DNA of 36,004 bases, from contig BJGN01000018.1 of NCBI GenBank assembly GCA_014190515.1, positions 1 to 36,004 of the forward strand, written 5' to 3'. The notes under the pieces were generated by a model, which was given only the letters and a program-made list of their open reading frames with translations, made no database searches and was not told where the DNA came from. Positions 7,141 to 16,102 of this stretch are shown piece by piece. This DNA is from Bacteroidota bacterium. GTDB taxonomy: Bacteria > Bacteroidota > Bacteroidia > Chitinophagales > Saprospiraceae. Within the stretch, counting starts at the first letter, position 1, and each line of letters starts with the position of its first letter. A program made the translations under genes and the position numbers.

Positions 7141-9555
7141 TTACCATTCAATCATTATGCCAATCGTAGGAAGCAAGGTGCCCTGTGCATCAGTTATTGT
7201 TTTCAACAAATATCTTTGCTCCGCTAAAGGAGCCGTCGGATTGATAATTACCGGTCCACCAACGGGTTTTCCATCGGCATCTTTTGCTCTATCCAAAATC
7301 AATTGATTACTTGGAATAGCATTACCCGTAATATTTTCAATATCTAAATAAAGATTAAGACTCCATTTTGTAAAAAACCATTTTTTATCGACGCGAATAT
7401 CCACGGTATTAAATGCTTCCCGACGCAAGGTATTGATTTGATTAAAATCTAAGATGCCCCTGTTATTAACCGACCAATTTGCAACCAGAGAGGAAGCGGG
7501 AGAAAAAGGAGTAAATGGTAAACCACTTTGGAAGCGCCAGTTCATACCAATTTCCCAATTTTTCTTAAACTTTTTCCCTAAGGTAGTGCTGATGATGTGC
7601 CTTGCATCCCAGGAAGAAGAAACGAGGTCGCCTTTTTTATCCTCAAAGGCACTCCAGCCTAAAGTATAGGCAAAAATTCCATAAAACCCTTTGTATAATC
7701 TTTGCTGATAAAGAAACTCAAATCCGTAACTTCTACCATTTGACCTTGGAATAGCGGGTTCGTTGCCAATAACACCAAAATCTCCCCCCAAATTGGCTAA
7801 GGTTACACTATCTCTGAGTAAAAATGGATAATTATTATAAAACTTATAAAATGATTCAATAGTAATCTTGGCGTTGAAATCTGTATTAAACTCCAGCCCC
7901 AGAACTACTTGTTTATTACCTACATACTTTATGTTGTTAGTCTTATTTACAAATTCACCATTTTGTTGATAACCAAGAATAGTGAAGGGCGGTAATTGAT
8001 AGAAGATTCCAGTGTTGAAATTCACTGACAATCTTTTTGTTAACGAGTAAGCCAAAGAAATACGTGGAGAGAATTGATTTAAAGGATTGGACATATCTTT
8101 AGAATAGGTATTTCCATCTACTCTCAATCCAGCTGAAAGAACCAGTTTCTCGTTATTAAAGCTTTGACTTGCCTGAGAAAACAGACTATACTTACCCATA
8201 TTAAAGGCAGAACTATAATTGATAGTTTGAGCCCCAGACGCAGTAAAAATCCTATTGAAGGTATTATTATTGTATTTGACAAATTCATAGCCGCCGCCAT
8301 AAGTTAATTTAAAATCGCCCGTTCTCAGTGTTCTTTCAATACGTAACTTATTTTCAATTTCTTGGGACTGGTAATCTAATATTTTGTTTTCAGGTTTACT
8401 ATCATCATTTCCAGCATATTTAATTGCCTTATTATCAAGCATATTTCTCGATAAAACGAAAGTCCAATAACCCTTTTGCGTAAAGTGCTTCCATACCAGA
8501 CCATTCGTATAATTCCATTGAGGCGTAGTTGGAAGTTGATCCAATAGAAACTGTTGATCTTCTGTTTCATTTGCCTCCAGATTGAGTTCAAATTGGTCAA
8601 TAGCCCCCAGTCCAATAAAGGTCAACTCATTTTTTTCGTCCAGTTTAAATTTAATTTTTGCCTGAAAATCATTGTATGTAGGTAAAAATGGTAGTCCGAT
8701 AGCCTGAAATAAAAATTGCAAATACGATCTGCGGCTCGACACTAAAAAAGTACCTCTATCACCAATAGGACCTTCTAAAGTTAATCCAATATCAGAGGCA
8801 CCCACCATAAAGTTACCACCAATTCTATCACTTCTACCCTCTCTTTGTTTAAAATTAAACACAGAACTTAGAGCATTTCCTCTATTTGCAGGAAAGGCAC
8901 CTGAGAAAAAATCCACTTCGTTAATAAAATTTACATTGATAAGACCCACTGGTCCACCCGATGCCCCTTGCGTCGCAAAGTGATTAATATTGGGTACTTC
9001 TACATCATCAAGGAAAAAACGATTTTCGTTTGGCGCCCCTCCCCTGATGATTAAATCATTTCTGAAAGATGCCGTAGTAGTTACCCCTGGTAAAGATTGA
9101 ATCACTCTGGATATATCTCTCGCTCCTCCCGGGTTTCTTTGAATTTCAGCTATACCTATCGTCCTTAGGGAAACAGGACTTTCCTCCGTTTTTTTAAATG
9201 GAGATGCCTGAACCACTACCTCTGTAAGTTCCTCAATAGATTCTTCCAATTCAAAATCTACCTGAGCAGGCCTTGCATTAGTAACCTGAATTTCAAAGGC
9301 AGAACCGTCTTTAAATCCTAAATAACTAGCCGTTACATTATACAAACCCGGAGTAAGTCCTGTTATTTCATAATTCCCCGATTCATCAGAGGTGACCCCT
9401 TTATTTATTTCAGGAATAACAACTGTAGCGAAACCAATGGCTTCATTGGTCAATTTATTAGTAATTTTTCCCTTTATTATGCCTGTTTGTCCATTTACCT
9501 GACTAAGAAATAAAAAGATAAAAGCAACGGTAAGCGCTAGATAATTTTTCAACAT
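7141..9555 (-). CDS. TonB-dependent receptor with carboxypeptidase-regulatory-like domain
   Basis: 804 residues: signal peptide 1-22 (...SQVNGQ), a CarboxypepD_reg-like beta-sandwich at about 25-105 (GIIKGKITNKLTNEAIGFATVVI...), a plug at about 120-235 (SRVIQSLPGV, LIIRGGAPNENRFFLDDVEVPN, FINEVDFFSGAFPANRGNALSSVFN) and a long beta-barrel. This is an outer-membrane active importer of the SusC-like type, but there is no SusD next to it, so a glycan substrate is not implied. It is 95 bases downstream of fdhD, so it could be separately expressed; no -7 motif was found in that gap. Its stop overlaps an alternative start of the following YfiT-like gene. Confidence 0.9.
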   Translation of the reverse strand: MLKNYLALTVAFIFLFLSQVNGQTGIIKGKITNKLTNEAIGFATVVIPEINKGVTSDESGNYEITGLTPGLYNVTASYLGFKDGSAFEIQVTNARPAQVDFELEESIEELTEVVVQASPFKKTEESPVSLRTIGIAEIQRNPGGARDISRVIQSLPGVTTTASFRNDLIIRGGAPNENRFFLDDVEVPNINHFATQGASGGPVGLINVNFINEVDFFSGAFPANRGNALSSVFNFKQREGRSDRIGGNFMVGASDIGLTLEGPIGDRGTFLVSSRRSYLQFLFQAIGLPFLPTYNDFQAKIKFKLDEKNELTFIGLGAIDQFELNLEANETEDQQFLLDQLPTTPQWNYTNGLVWKHFTQKGYWTFVLSRNMLDNKAIKYAGNDDSKPENKILDYQSQEIENKLRIERTLRTGDFKLTYGGGYEFVKYNNNTFNRIFTASGAQTINYSSAFNMGKYSLFSQASQSFNNEKLVLSAGLRVDGNTYSKDMSNPLNQFSPRISLAYSLTKRLSVNFNTGIFYQLPPFTILGYQQNGEFVNKTNNIKYVGNKQVVLGLEFNTDFNAKITIESFYKFYNNYPFLLRDSVTLANLGGDFGVIGNEPAIPRSNGRSYGFEFLYQQRLYKGFYGIFAYTLGWSAFEDKKGDLVSSSWDARHIISTTLGKKFKKNWEIGMNWRFQSGLPFTPFSPASSLVANWSVNNRGILDFNQINTLRREAFNTVDIRVDKKWFFTKWSLNLYLDIENITGNAIPSNQLILDRAKDADGKPVGGPVIINPTAPLAEQRYLLKTITDAQGTLLPTIGIMIEW

Positions 9556-9650
9556 AAAAGCAATGATATGTAATGATTATAAACCTATTAAATAAACAAA
9601 ATGAAAAGTAGTTCTAAATAGGTGCCAAAAAAATGAAAAAAAAGGATGTT

Positions 9651-10496
9651 TTATTGAATTCTATGCGCTTGAGTGTAAACATTGAAAGAATTATGATTAG
9701 TAAACCCAACCAGCGTAATATCATTTTCTTCTGCAATCTCAATGGCTAAACTACTTGGCGCACCTATGGCTACAACAAGATTTATACCTGCTCTGGCAGC
9801 TTTTTGTAGCATTTCAAATCCTGCCCTACCGCTAAAGAATAAAAATCCTTCCATACGAATATTTTTATCTTTTAACAAAGCATGCCCTAAGACCTTATCG
9901 AGCGCATTGTGTCTGCCAATATCTTCTGCAACCTGCATTAATTCCCCCCCATTATTAAACCAGCAAACAGCATGTGACCCTCCCGTTTTATTAAAAAGTG
10001 GCTGCAATGCTTTCGTCTCGTTAACTAATCCAAAGATTATTTCTCTTTTGACTATTTTCGGTTTTCCCCAGGAAGGATAAGGGATATTTCCTTGTAAAGC
10101 CTCCGCATTGGGGGCACCACAAACACCACAAGCAGCATTTACTATAAATATTCTGTCATCTTTTGGAAAAATAGGATTGAAATGATAAGCAAACTCAACC
10201 AATTGTATTTTTTGAAAATACGTAGTTTTCTGAGTAGGCAAAATATCGTCTCTCCGATGTATGATGCCCGCCGTAAAAAGGAAGCCAACAGCCAATGCCA
10301 GATCATCTCCGGGAGATCTCATTATCATGGCTATTTTTTTAATTTTCCTGTCTTCGATGGGCCCGTATTTTACATATATTTCGACAGGTGACTCCACAAC
10401 AACGGAATCAACCAATGTTTCTTGAGAACCATTTTTGAAAAAACGTCTGATATTTACCGAATCGACAGATAGTATGGTACTTTGTTGATTATCCAT
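9651..10496 (-). CDS. fdhD: formate dehydrogenase accessory sulfurtransferase FdhD
   Basis: 281 residues from the preferred ATG (10496); a second ATG at 10517 would add MLILQIK and overlap the upstream receptor gene more deeply. The catalytic pair is seen in NAACGVCGAPNAEAL (Cys123 and Cys126), and TGGSHAVCWF, EDIGRHNALDKVLG and LFFSGRAGFEMLQKAARAG are FdhD signatures. FdhD passes sulfur from IscS to the molybdenum or tungsten bis-MGD cofactor and is needed for active formate dehydrogenases and some related molybdoenzymes. No molybdoenzyme gene is in the window. Its start overlaps the end of a TonB receptor gene by 8 bases, so the two are probably translated together. Confidence 0.95.
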   Translation of the reverse strand: MDNQQSTILSVDSVNIRRFFKNGSQETLVDSVVVESPVEIYVKYGPIEDRKIKKIAMIMRSPGDDLALAVGFLFTAGIIHRRDDILPTQKTTYFQKIQLVEFAYHFNPIFPKDDRIFIVNAACGVCGAPNAEALQGNIPYPSWGKPKIVKREIIFGLVNETKALQPLFNKTGGSHAVCWFNNGGELMQVAEDIGRHNALDKVLGHALLKDKNIRMEGFLFFSGRAGFEMLQKAARAGINLVVAIGAPSSLAIEIAEENDITLVGFTNHNSFNVYTQAHRIQ

Positions 10497-12576
10497 TTTT
10501 ATTTGCAGGATTAACATTTAATCTCAATCCAAGGTAAAAAGTCCTGCCTGACGCTGGTTCAAAGAATCTATTGGCTGCAGCATTGATTCTAATATTTGAA
10601 AAATAATCGACGTTCAGCAAGTTATTAACTCCACCAAAAATTTCAATACCCGATGATTTAACTGGCAGAATATATTGGCACCTTGCCCCTAGTAAAATAT
10701 ATCCGGGAACAGAAATAGTATTACTGTCATTAGTGAATTGTTTGCCCATAGACCTCATATTTGCGGAGAAGAAGAATGATTTATTCCACTGGGTTCTTAT
10801 CTCTGTAAATAACTGAAAAGGAGAGAAACCTGGCACCCAGTTGCCTGCATAATTTTGTGAACCTGAGAGGTACTCTTTAAAGGTGTGACCAGCCAAGGTA
10901 AGTGACATGATAGCACTTACTTTACTTTCAGGCAAAAAATGAGTAAAGATTTCTAATCCATTTCTTCTGGAAACCCCCGCATTTTTATAAAAAGTTCGAC
11001 CGGGAAAAGCCTCTAATCCATAAGCTATCCATTCATCTTTTAAATCAATTTGATATAAGGATACCTCCGAAATAATCCATTTTACTTTTTTATAGCGATA
11101 ACCCAGTGAGAATTGCGAGGAAGTCTGGGGTTTTAAATCAGGATTAAAACCACCCAGATTGCTAGGATTTGCGCTGAGCTCTGTGAGTGCCGGCGTTTCA
11201 AAATGTTTACTCCAATCCCCAAAAATACTGGACGATGTGGATATTTTATATACGAAACCTAAGGAAGGATTCAACCTTAGGTAGTCGATATTTCCACTAT
11301 TATTGCCGTCTGTTAAAAAAAGATCTTCTACGCCCATATTGATTTTATCCAATCTGGCGCCCAATACCCCTTCCCATTTTTTACTGAAAAAATAACGATA
11401 CTGGCCATAAATGCCCCCACCTTGAAATAATTCTTTCTGGTCTAAATTTAGATTACCTTTTACCCCGAGTTTATTAGCATATCTCTGTCTGTTGTCAACC
11501 TGACTGGAAGCTTCCATGCCAATTAACCATTGAAAAGTAGGTTTTAACTGCTGCAATGAAGCACCTCCACCCCAAAATTGCCGGGTAAATGACACATAAC
11601 CACCGGCTTCAAAGGGAAGTCTGTTATCAAAAATGCGCTTTGAATAAAAGGAATACACCTGAATTTGCTTATTATTTTTTAATTGCTGATCCCAGGTACT
11701 CCCTATTCTGTATTGAACTAACTCCTCCCCTGCCTTAAACTGAATATTTCTGCTAAATGCTGACTTTCTCGATAAATTAAGCTCAGAAGAAACTAAGGCC
11801 CCCGGATCATTAGCCAGCGGGCTCGAAGCCCAATTAAATAAAAATTTCAGCTTTCCCTTTGGCAGATGAATAACATATTTACCATTAAATAAATTTGTTT
11901 TTGTCTGACTCCAGTCCCTAAATCCTGTATGTGAAAAATTACTTCCAAAAACACTCCATTCTCTTTTCGTATTTTTACCACCCATCCAAATATCAAATTT
12001 CTTCATGCCATTACTCCCTAAAAGGTAACCTGAATTCATAGAAAATGTAGAGGTTGGATCTTTTGTATAAAGGGCCAAAACGCCACCAGCCGCATTTCCA
12101 TAAAGTACGGTACTCACCCCCCTGATAACCTCCATTGTTTGAATGAAGGCCGGATCGATATTATCTACATTGGCCTGACCGTCGGGGGTAGTTTCAGGAA
12201 TACCATCGACTAAAATTCTAACACCTCGGATGCCAAAGGCAGACCTGGAACCAAATCCACGAATGGATATTCGTACATCTTGTGCATAATTTTCAGCATT
12301 TTGAGCTAAAACACCTGGAACATAAGCAGCATAATCCTGAAGCGACGTTCTTGCTTGACCCTTTAACAATATATCTTCCGTTAAAGTAGTTACCGCCTGA
12401 TTTATACGACGGCTTTCTACCGATATTCTTGAAGCGGTAATTGGAACGGCTGGTAATTCAAGGGTATCTGATTGCCCAACAGCACCAAGAGAAGTCATTA
12501 AAGAAACGAATACTAAAGAAAGAAACAGATTACTTTTTCTATTAGAAAAATGGTTATATATTTTACTTTTTCTCAC
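10489..12576 (-). CDS. TonB-dependent receptor (siderophore/metal-complex type)
   Basis: 695 residues: signal peptide of about 35 residues (...LGAVGQ), then directly a plug (SLQDYAAYVPGV, VRISIRGFGSRSAFGIRGVRILVDGIPETTPDGQ, IQTMEVIRGVSTVLYGNAAGGVLALYT) and a barrel ending GRTFYLGLRLNV. It lacks the carboxypeptidase-like domain of the receptor at 7141-9555 and has the shorter layout of iron-complex or metallophore receptors. The start is GTG and lies 14 bases inside the upstream peptidase gene; no ATG occurs before the end of the signal peptide. The overlap with fdhD downstream raises the idea of import of a molybdenum, tungsten or iron complex, but this is inference only. Confidence 0.9.
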   Translation of the reverse strand: MRKSKIYNHFSNRKSNLFLSLVFVSLMTSLGAVGQSDTLELPAVPITASRISVESRRINQAVTTLTEDILLKGQARTSLQDYAAYVPGVLAQNAENYAQDVRISIRGFGSRSAFGIRGVRILVDGIPETTPDGQANVDNIDPAFIQTMEVIRGVSTVLYGNAAGGVLALYTKDPTSTFSMNSGYLLGSNGMKKFDIWMGGKNTKREWSVFGSNFSHTGFRDWSQTKTNLFNGKYVIHLPKGKLKFLFNWASSPLANDPGALVSSELNLSRKSAFSRNIQFKAGEELVQYRIGSTWDQQLKNNKQIQVYSFYSKRIFDNRLPFEAGGYVSFTRQFWGGGASLQQLKPTFQWLIGMEASSQVDNRQRYANKLGVKGNLNLDQKELFQGGGIYGQYRYFFSKKWEGVLGARLDKINMGVEDLFLTDGNNSGNIDYLRLNPSLGFVYKISTSSSIFGDWSKHFETPALTELSANPSNLGGFNPDLKPQTSSQFSLGYRYKKVKWIISEVSLYQIDLKDEWIAYGLEAFPGRTFYKNAGVSRRNGLEIFTHFLPESKVSAIMSLTLAGHTFKEYLSGSQNYAGNWVPGFSPFQLFTEIRTQWNKSFFFSANMRSMGKQFTNDSNTISVPGYILLGARCQYILPVKSSGIEIFGGVNNLLNVDYFSNIRINAAANRFFEPASGRTFYLGLRLNVNPANKNG

Positions 12577-14977
12577 TTTCAGGTTTTGCTATGGTTTTAT
12601 CAAAAAGTTGTAAAATCCTTCTATATTCATCCAGCCAACTGGTTGTTTCCACAAAACCGTGATCCTCCATCGGAAAAACGGCCAGTTCCCAATTTTCCTT
12701 TCCCAGCTCAATCAATCTTTGAGACAGGCGCACAATATCTTGAAAATGAACATTTACGTCCACCATACCGTGCAACATTAATAGATTCCCTTTTAATCCA
12801 TCCGCAAAATACATCGGCGAACTTCTCCTGTAAGCTATAGGATCTAGAGAAGGCACATTCAATATATTAGAGGTATAGCCATGATTATAATGTGCCCAAT
12901 CGGTAACTGATCTTAGAGCAGCTCCACTTTTGAAGGTATTATTTTCATTGAATAATGCCATAAGGGTTATAAAACCACCATAAGAACCACCATAGATACC
13001 TATTCTTGACGAGTCTATATTATGTTTTTCAATAAGGAATCTGGCGCCATCTACCTGATCTGACAAATCTTTACCACCCATATATCTATAAATACCTGTT
13101 CTCCAATCTCTTCCATAACCAGCACTCCCTCTATAATCAATATCAAGGACGGTATATCCTTTGTCGGCTAAAAGATTATGAAACATATACTCTCTGTAAT
13201 AAGTACTCCACCATTCATGAACATTTTGTAGATACCCCGCGCCATGAACAAATATGACGGCACCTTTATGACTTATATTTGCCTCTGGTTTATACCATCG
13301 GGCAGACACATTTTCTCCATCCCTGGCCTTAAACCAAACAATTTCTGGCTTTCTCCAGGAATATGACCTAAAGGCATCCGACGTAGAATGGGTAATTTGA
13401 ATAGTTTTGGCATTCGGTTTATTTTCCTGAACAAAAAGTTCCCAGGGTGTATTGGAGGTAGAAAATCTGATAGCTAAATATTTTTCGTCTGGCGAAATAG
13501 TTACCTCTGCATTTCCTACCCCGGAGGTCAATTTCACCAGATTTTTACTTGCAATATTGAGTTTATAAAAATGTTGCTGATGAGGTCCTTCTGCATTGGC
13601 AGTCAGATAAATATGTTGCCCGTCAAGAGATAATCGAGTATTTAATACCTCAAACGAACCTGAAGTAAGCTGAGAAACAGATTTAGATTTCACATCGTAC
13701 AAATAAAGATGAGAAAAGCCCGTTTTTTCAGATTGAAAGTAAAATTGCTCCCCATTGGGCAACCATTCTATGTTACCCACAGCCTGGTCATAACTTTCTA
13801 TACCAGGACCACCAATCCATGCAGTGTCGTGTTGATGATCTATTTCCTCCCATTTTCCACTGGCAGGATCTAATAAAACCAACCATCTATCTTTATGATC
13901 TAAAGAACGAACCACAAAAAGGGGTTGATTTTTACTACTCCAAACAGGGCCGTTGATAACGACAGGTTTTGGCTCAGGAAAGGTATCGACAAAAGGATTT
14001 TTTGAATCCTGATACCATTTAAGATATTCTGGTTTTTTATAAATACCTGATAATTTCTTAACATTCAGCGTATAAAACGAATCTTTTTCTGTTAAGAACA
14101 CCCCCATCTCATAAGTAGGTTGAGGAAAGCCAACTTTTTCCCTGGAGCGGAGATTGGTTGTAAAACCTGAATTGGTAACAAAATCAGGCACTTGAGTTTC
14201 TTTACCCACATTTTCTGTTACCAATTTGCAGGCAACATATTTTAAGTCAGAACTATGGGACATTTGCACCAATCTTTTGTTCTGTAGAAAAAAAGGTTTA
14301 GGTAAATAAAGATTAGATTTAGGTTCCTCCCTCTTTCTTTTATCTGCTATCGCTTTCCTGTCCTCCAACACATCAAATAAATCGAGTTGTTCCTTTTCAA
14401 GCCATTGCTCAGCCGTGTTTTTTAAAGAGGGAGTAGTAGGTTTTACTTCTGTAAAATGGGTGAGTTGACGCAATGAACCGTCAAATAAATGGATAGCGAA
14501 AAGATTATTATTTCGTTGAAAAGTCAACATAGAATCCCCTTTGGCAAAAGCTATATTCGATTCCCTGTCCGAGGAAATAACAAAGGGAGTGAGCGGCCCA
14601 TCGGGCAAAATTTGTTTATAAATATCTCCCTCCCTTAAAATGAACCTAAGCCCTTTATTTTTAGATAATACACCTCCTGGAGGAAAAGCCAGCCACTTAT
14701 CGGCAGGTAATTTGATTGGTGCTGTTGAAAATGGCGCCTTCACCTGATAAGTACTTCTCAATGAATCATTATCAGGATTCCATGAAAAGAAAATTTCTTT
14801 ACTGTTTGGGTGCCAAAAAATACCCTCCGGAGAATATCCTATATATTTTTCACCAGACATAATAGCTTTTAAATCAAGGGGTTGATTTTTATTATTCTGT
14901 GCTGATAAAAAAGAGGTAATGAACAGGAATAAGACTGATACCATCAGATTAATCCGAAAAAGAAAATTCGTTCTCAT
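12563..14977 (-). CDS. S9-family prolyl oligopeptidase / dipeptidyl peptidase IV-like serine peptidase, exported
   Basis: 804 residues from the ATG at 14977, which gives a clean signal peptide (RTNFLFRINL...FLSAQ); the frame is open 18 codons further upstream but that would bury the signal. A WD40-like propeller with TolB-type repeats fills about 40-540 (for example IEWLPNGEQFYFQSEKTGFSHLYLYD). The alpha/beta-hydrolase domain carries S665 in GGSYGG, D740 in HGMVDVN and H773 in EDHGF: a complete catalytic triad. S9B/C enzymes release di- or oligopeptides in the periplasm. It is the first gene of an overlapping set with a TonB receptor and fdhD. No clear -7 motif was found upstream. Confidence 0.92.
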   Translation of the reverse strand: MRTNFLFRINLMVSVLFLFITSFLSAQNNKNQPLDLKAIMSGEKYIGYSPEGIFWHPNSKEIFFSWNPDNDSLRSTYQVKAPFSTAPIKLPADKWLAFPPGGVLSKNKGLRFILREGDIYKQILPDGPLTPFVISSDRESNIAFAKGDSMLTFQRNNNLFAIHLFDGSLRQLTHFTEVKPTTPSLKNTAEQWLEKEQLDLFDVLEDRKAIADKRKREEPKSNLYLPKPFFLQNKRLVQMSHSSDLKYVACKLVTENVGKETQVPDFVTNSGFTTNLRSREKVGFPQPTYEMGVFLTEKDSFYTLNVKKLSGIYKKPEYLKWYQDSKNPFVDTFPEPKPVVINGPVWSSKNQPLFVVRSLDHKDRWLVLLDPASGKWEEIDHQHDTAWIGGPGIESYDQAVGNIEWLPNGEQFYFQSEKTGFSHLYLYDVKSKSVSQLTSGSFEVLNTRLSLDGQHIYLTANAEGPHQQHFYKLNIASKNLVKLTSGVGNAEVTISPDEKYLAIRFSTSNTPWELFVQENKPNAKTIQITHSTSDAFRSYSWRKPEIVWFKARDGENVSARWYKPEANISHKGAVIFVHGAGYLQNVHEWWSTYYREYMFHNLLADKGYTVLDIDYRGSAGYGRDWRTGIYRYMGGKDLSDQVDGARFLIEKHNIDSSRIGIYGGSYGGFITLMALFNENNTFKSGAALRSVTDWAHYNHGYTSNILNVPSLDPIAYRRSSPMYFADGLKGNLLMLHGMVDVNVHFQDIVRLSQRLIELGKENWELAVFPMEDHGFVETTSWLDEYRRILQLFDKTIAKPESEKK

Positions 14978-15072
14978 ATATCCATTATTATTTTCTCCCA
15001 ATATAGCCTTTTCAATTAAAAAAGAGAACACATCAAAACAAACTTTAATATGTATTTTTATTTTAATTTGTA

Positions 15073-15080
15073 TATATTTG
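15073..15080 (+). promoter_or_regulatory. -7 promoter element of the small secreted protein gene
   Basis: TATATTTG matches the Bacteroidota TAnnTTTG -7 consensus and lies 17 bases before the ATG at 15098. No TTG was found at the usual -33 position. Confidence 0.5.
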
Positions 15081-15097
15081 TCTATATATAATAGATT

Positions 15098-15481
15098 ATG
15101 TACAAATTATTTATTCCTATTTTATGTTTATCTATTTTCTCAGTTAAACTTGATGCACAAGTAGTTAGAATCAAACTAGTTGAAAACAAACCATTTTGCG
15201 CAGGTTTTGGCCAGGAAAACGTGGCTCAGGTCAAGATATCATCTGTACCCAACATAAGGATACCGGAAAATGCAGGAACGGTATATACTTGGTATGCCAT
15301 CCATAAGGAAGGATTTAGGAGTTGGCATACACCCATAGACCAGAGAGCTATTCCACTTCCATGGCCGGGACGTTATGAAATATATGTCATTATGAAATAT
15401 ATAGACAAAGTAACGCTATTGCCTTACTTTGCCTTTAAATCGTCGTCTATTTTTGTTAATGCTGACTCGTGTCCTCCTTGA
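15098..15481 (+). CDS. small secreted protein of unknown function
   Basis: 127 residues. Residues 1-21 are a signal peptide (MYKLFIPILCLSIFSVKLDAQ). The mature part of about 106 residues looks like a beta-rich domain (GRYEIYVIMKYIDKVTLLPYFAFKSSSIFV) with only two cysteines, one near each end (in KPFCAG and DSCPP), which could form one disulphide. No family is recognised; the layout resembles a single Ig/PKD-like domain as found in larger Bacteroidota surface proteins, but no T9SS C-terminal domain is present. It is transcribed away from the S9 peptidase and converges on the Lrp gene with 12 bases between the stops. A -7 element sits just upstream, so it is probably a real single-gene transcript. 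Confidence 0.7.
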   Translation: MYKLFIPILCLSIFSVKLDAQVVRIKLVENKPFCAGFGQENVAQVKISSVPNIRIPENAGTVYTWYAIHKEGFRSWHTPIDQRAIPLPWPGRYEIYVIMKYIDKVTLLPYFAFKSSSIFVNADSCPP

Positions 15482-15493
15482 GGGAGAAGATAA

Positions 15494-15991
15494 TTAATCG
15501 TATTTGAAAGGTAGAACGGAAGAATCTTTTATAGTAGAAAGCGTCATTAACGTTTTAAGCCTTTCAATCTCCTCTATTTGAGAGAGGGTTTTAAAAAGGA
15601 GTTGCTCGTAGGTTGGAATGTCTTTACAAACAATTTTCATTAAAAAGTCAGCTTCTCCGGTGATAATATAACACTCTACAATTTCGTCAATCTCTTGCAC
15701 TTTTGCCATAAAATTATTTAGGGCATTGTCTTTTTGCCAGGCTAAAGAAACCTGAACGAAAGTCTTTACATTCAAACCAATAGCTTGCTGATTTACTTTT
15801 GCATGATAACTTTGAATGATTTCTGTGTTCTCCAGTTTTTTAACCCTTTCCAAGGTTGGGGCAGGCGACAACCCAATTTTTTTAGACAAATCAAGATTAG
15901 TTATTTTACTATTTTCCTGAAGAATATGTAAAATTTTTAAATCTGTTTTATCTAACTTTTCTAAAGACTCTTGTGCAGGTAAATTATTCAT
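15494..15991 (-). CDS. Lrp/AsnC family transcriptional regulator
   Basis: 165 residues. The N-terminal winged helix-turn-helix (DLKILHILQENSKITNLDLSKKIGLSPAPTLERVKKLE, cut here into parts: about residues 17-52) is the AsnC type, and the C-terminal RAM ligand-binding domain covers about 75-155 (ECYIITGEADFLMKIV). Such proteins sense amino acids and control their metabolism as octamers. It lies directly downstream of, and co-directional with, an amino-acid dehydrogenase gene, with a 19-bp perfect inverted repeat in the gap, so regulation of that gene or of itself is plausible but not shown. Confidence 0.93.
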   Translation of the reverse strand: MNNLPAQESLEKLDKTDLKILHILQENSKITNLDLSKKIGLSPAPTLERVKKLENTEIIQSYHAKVNQQAIGLNVKTFVQVSLAWQKDNALNNFMAKVQEIDEIVECYIITGEADFLMKIVCKDIPTYEQLLFKTLSQIEEIERLKTLMTLSTIKDSSVLPFKYD

Positions 15992-16041
15992 GGGTTTCTT
16001 TGTTTATTAAATAAAACGCAAAAGAACAAATAATATTACAA

Positions 16042-16087
16042 ATACGCTAAAATTTAATTGTTAATTCCCAATTAAATTTTAGCGTAT
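16042..16087. promoter_or_regulatory. 19-bp perfect inverted repeat between gdh and lrp
   Basis: Arms 16042-16060 and 16069-16087 are perfect reverse complements over 19 bases, separated by 8 bases. The repeat begins 15 bases after the dehydrogenase stop and ends 50 bases before the Lrp start. On the minus strand the hairpin is followed by TTGTAATATTATTTG rather than an unbroken T-run. It may be an imperfect terminator or attenuator for the dehydrogenase transcript, or a binding site for the Lrp-type regulator. Confidence 0.8.
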
Positions 16088-16102
16088 GGCAAAAAGAGTG
16101 GA

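Noticed and set aside
7141-9555. SusCD polysaccharide utilisation locus
   Set aside because: The receptor has a SusC-like N-terminal domain but there is no SusD-like gene and no glycan enzyme next to it; the GH27 gene is 18 kb away with other genes between.
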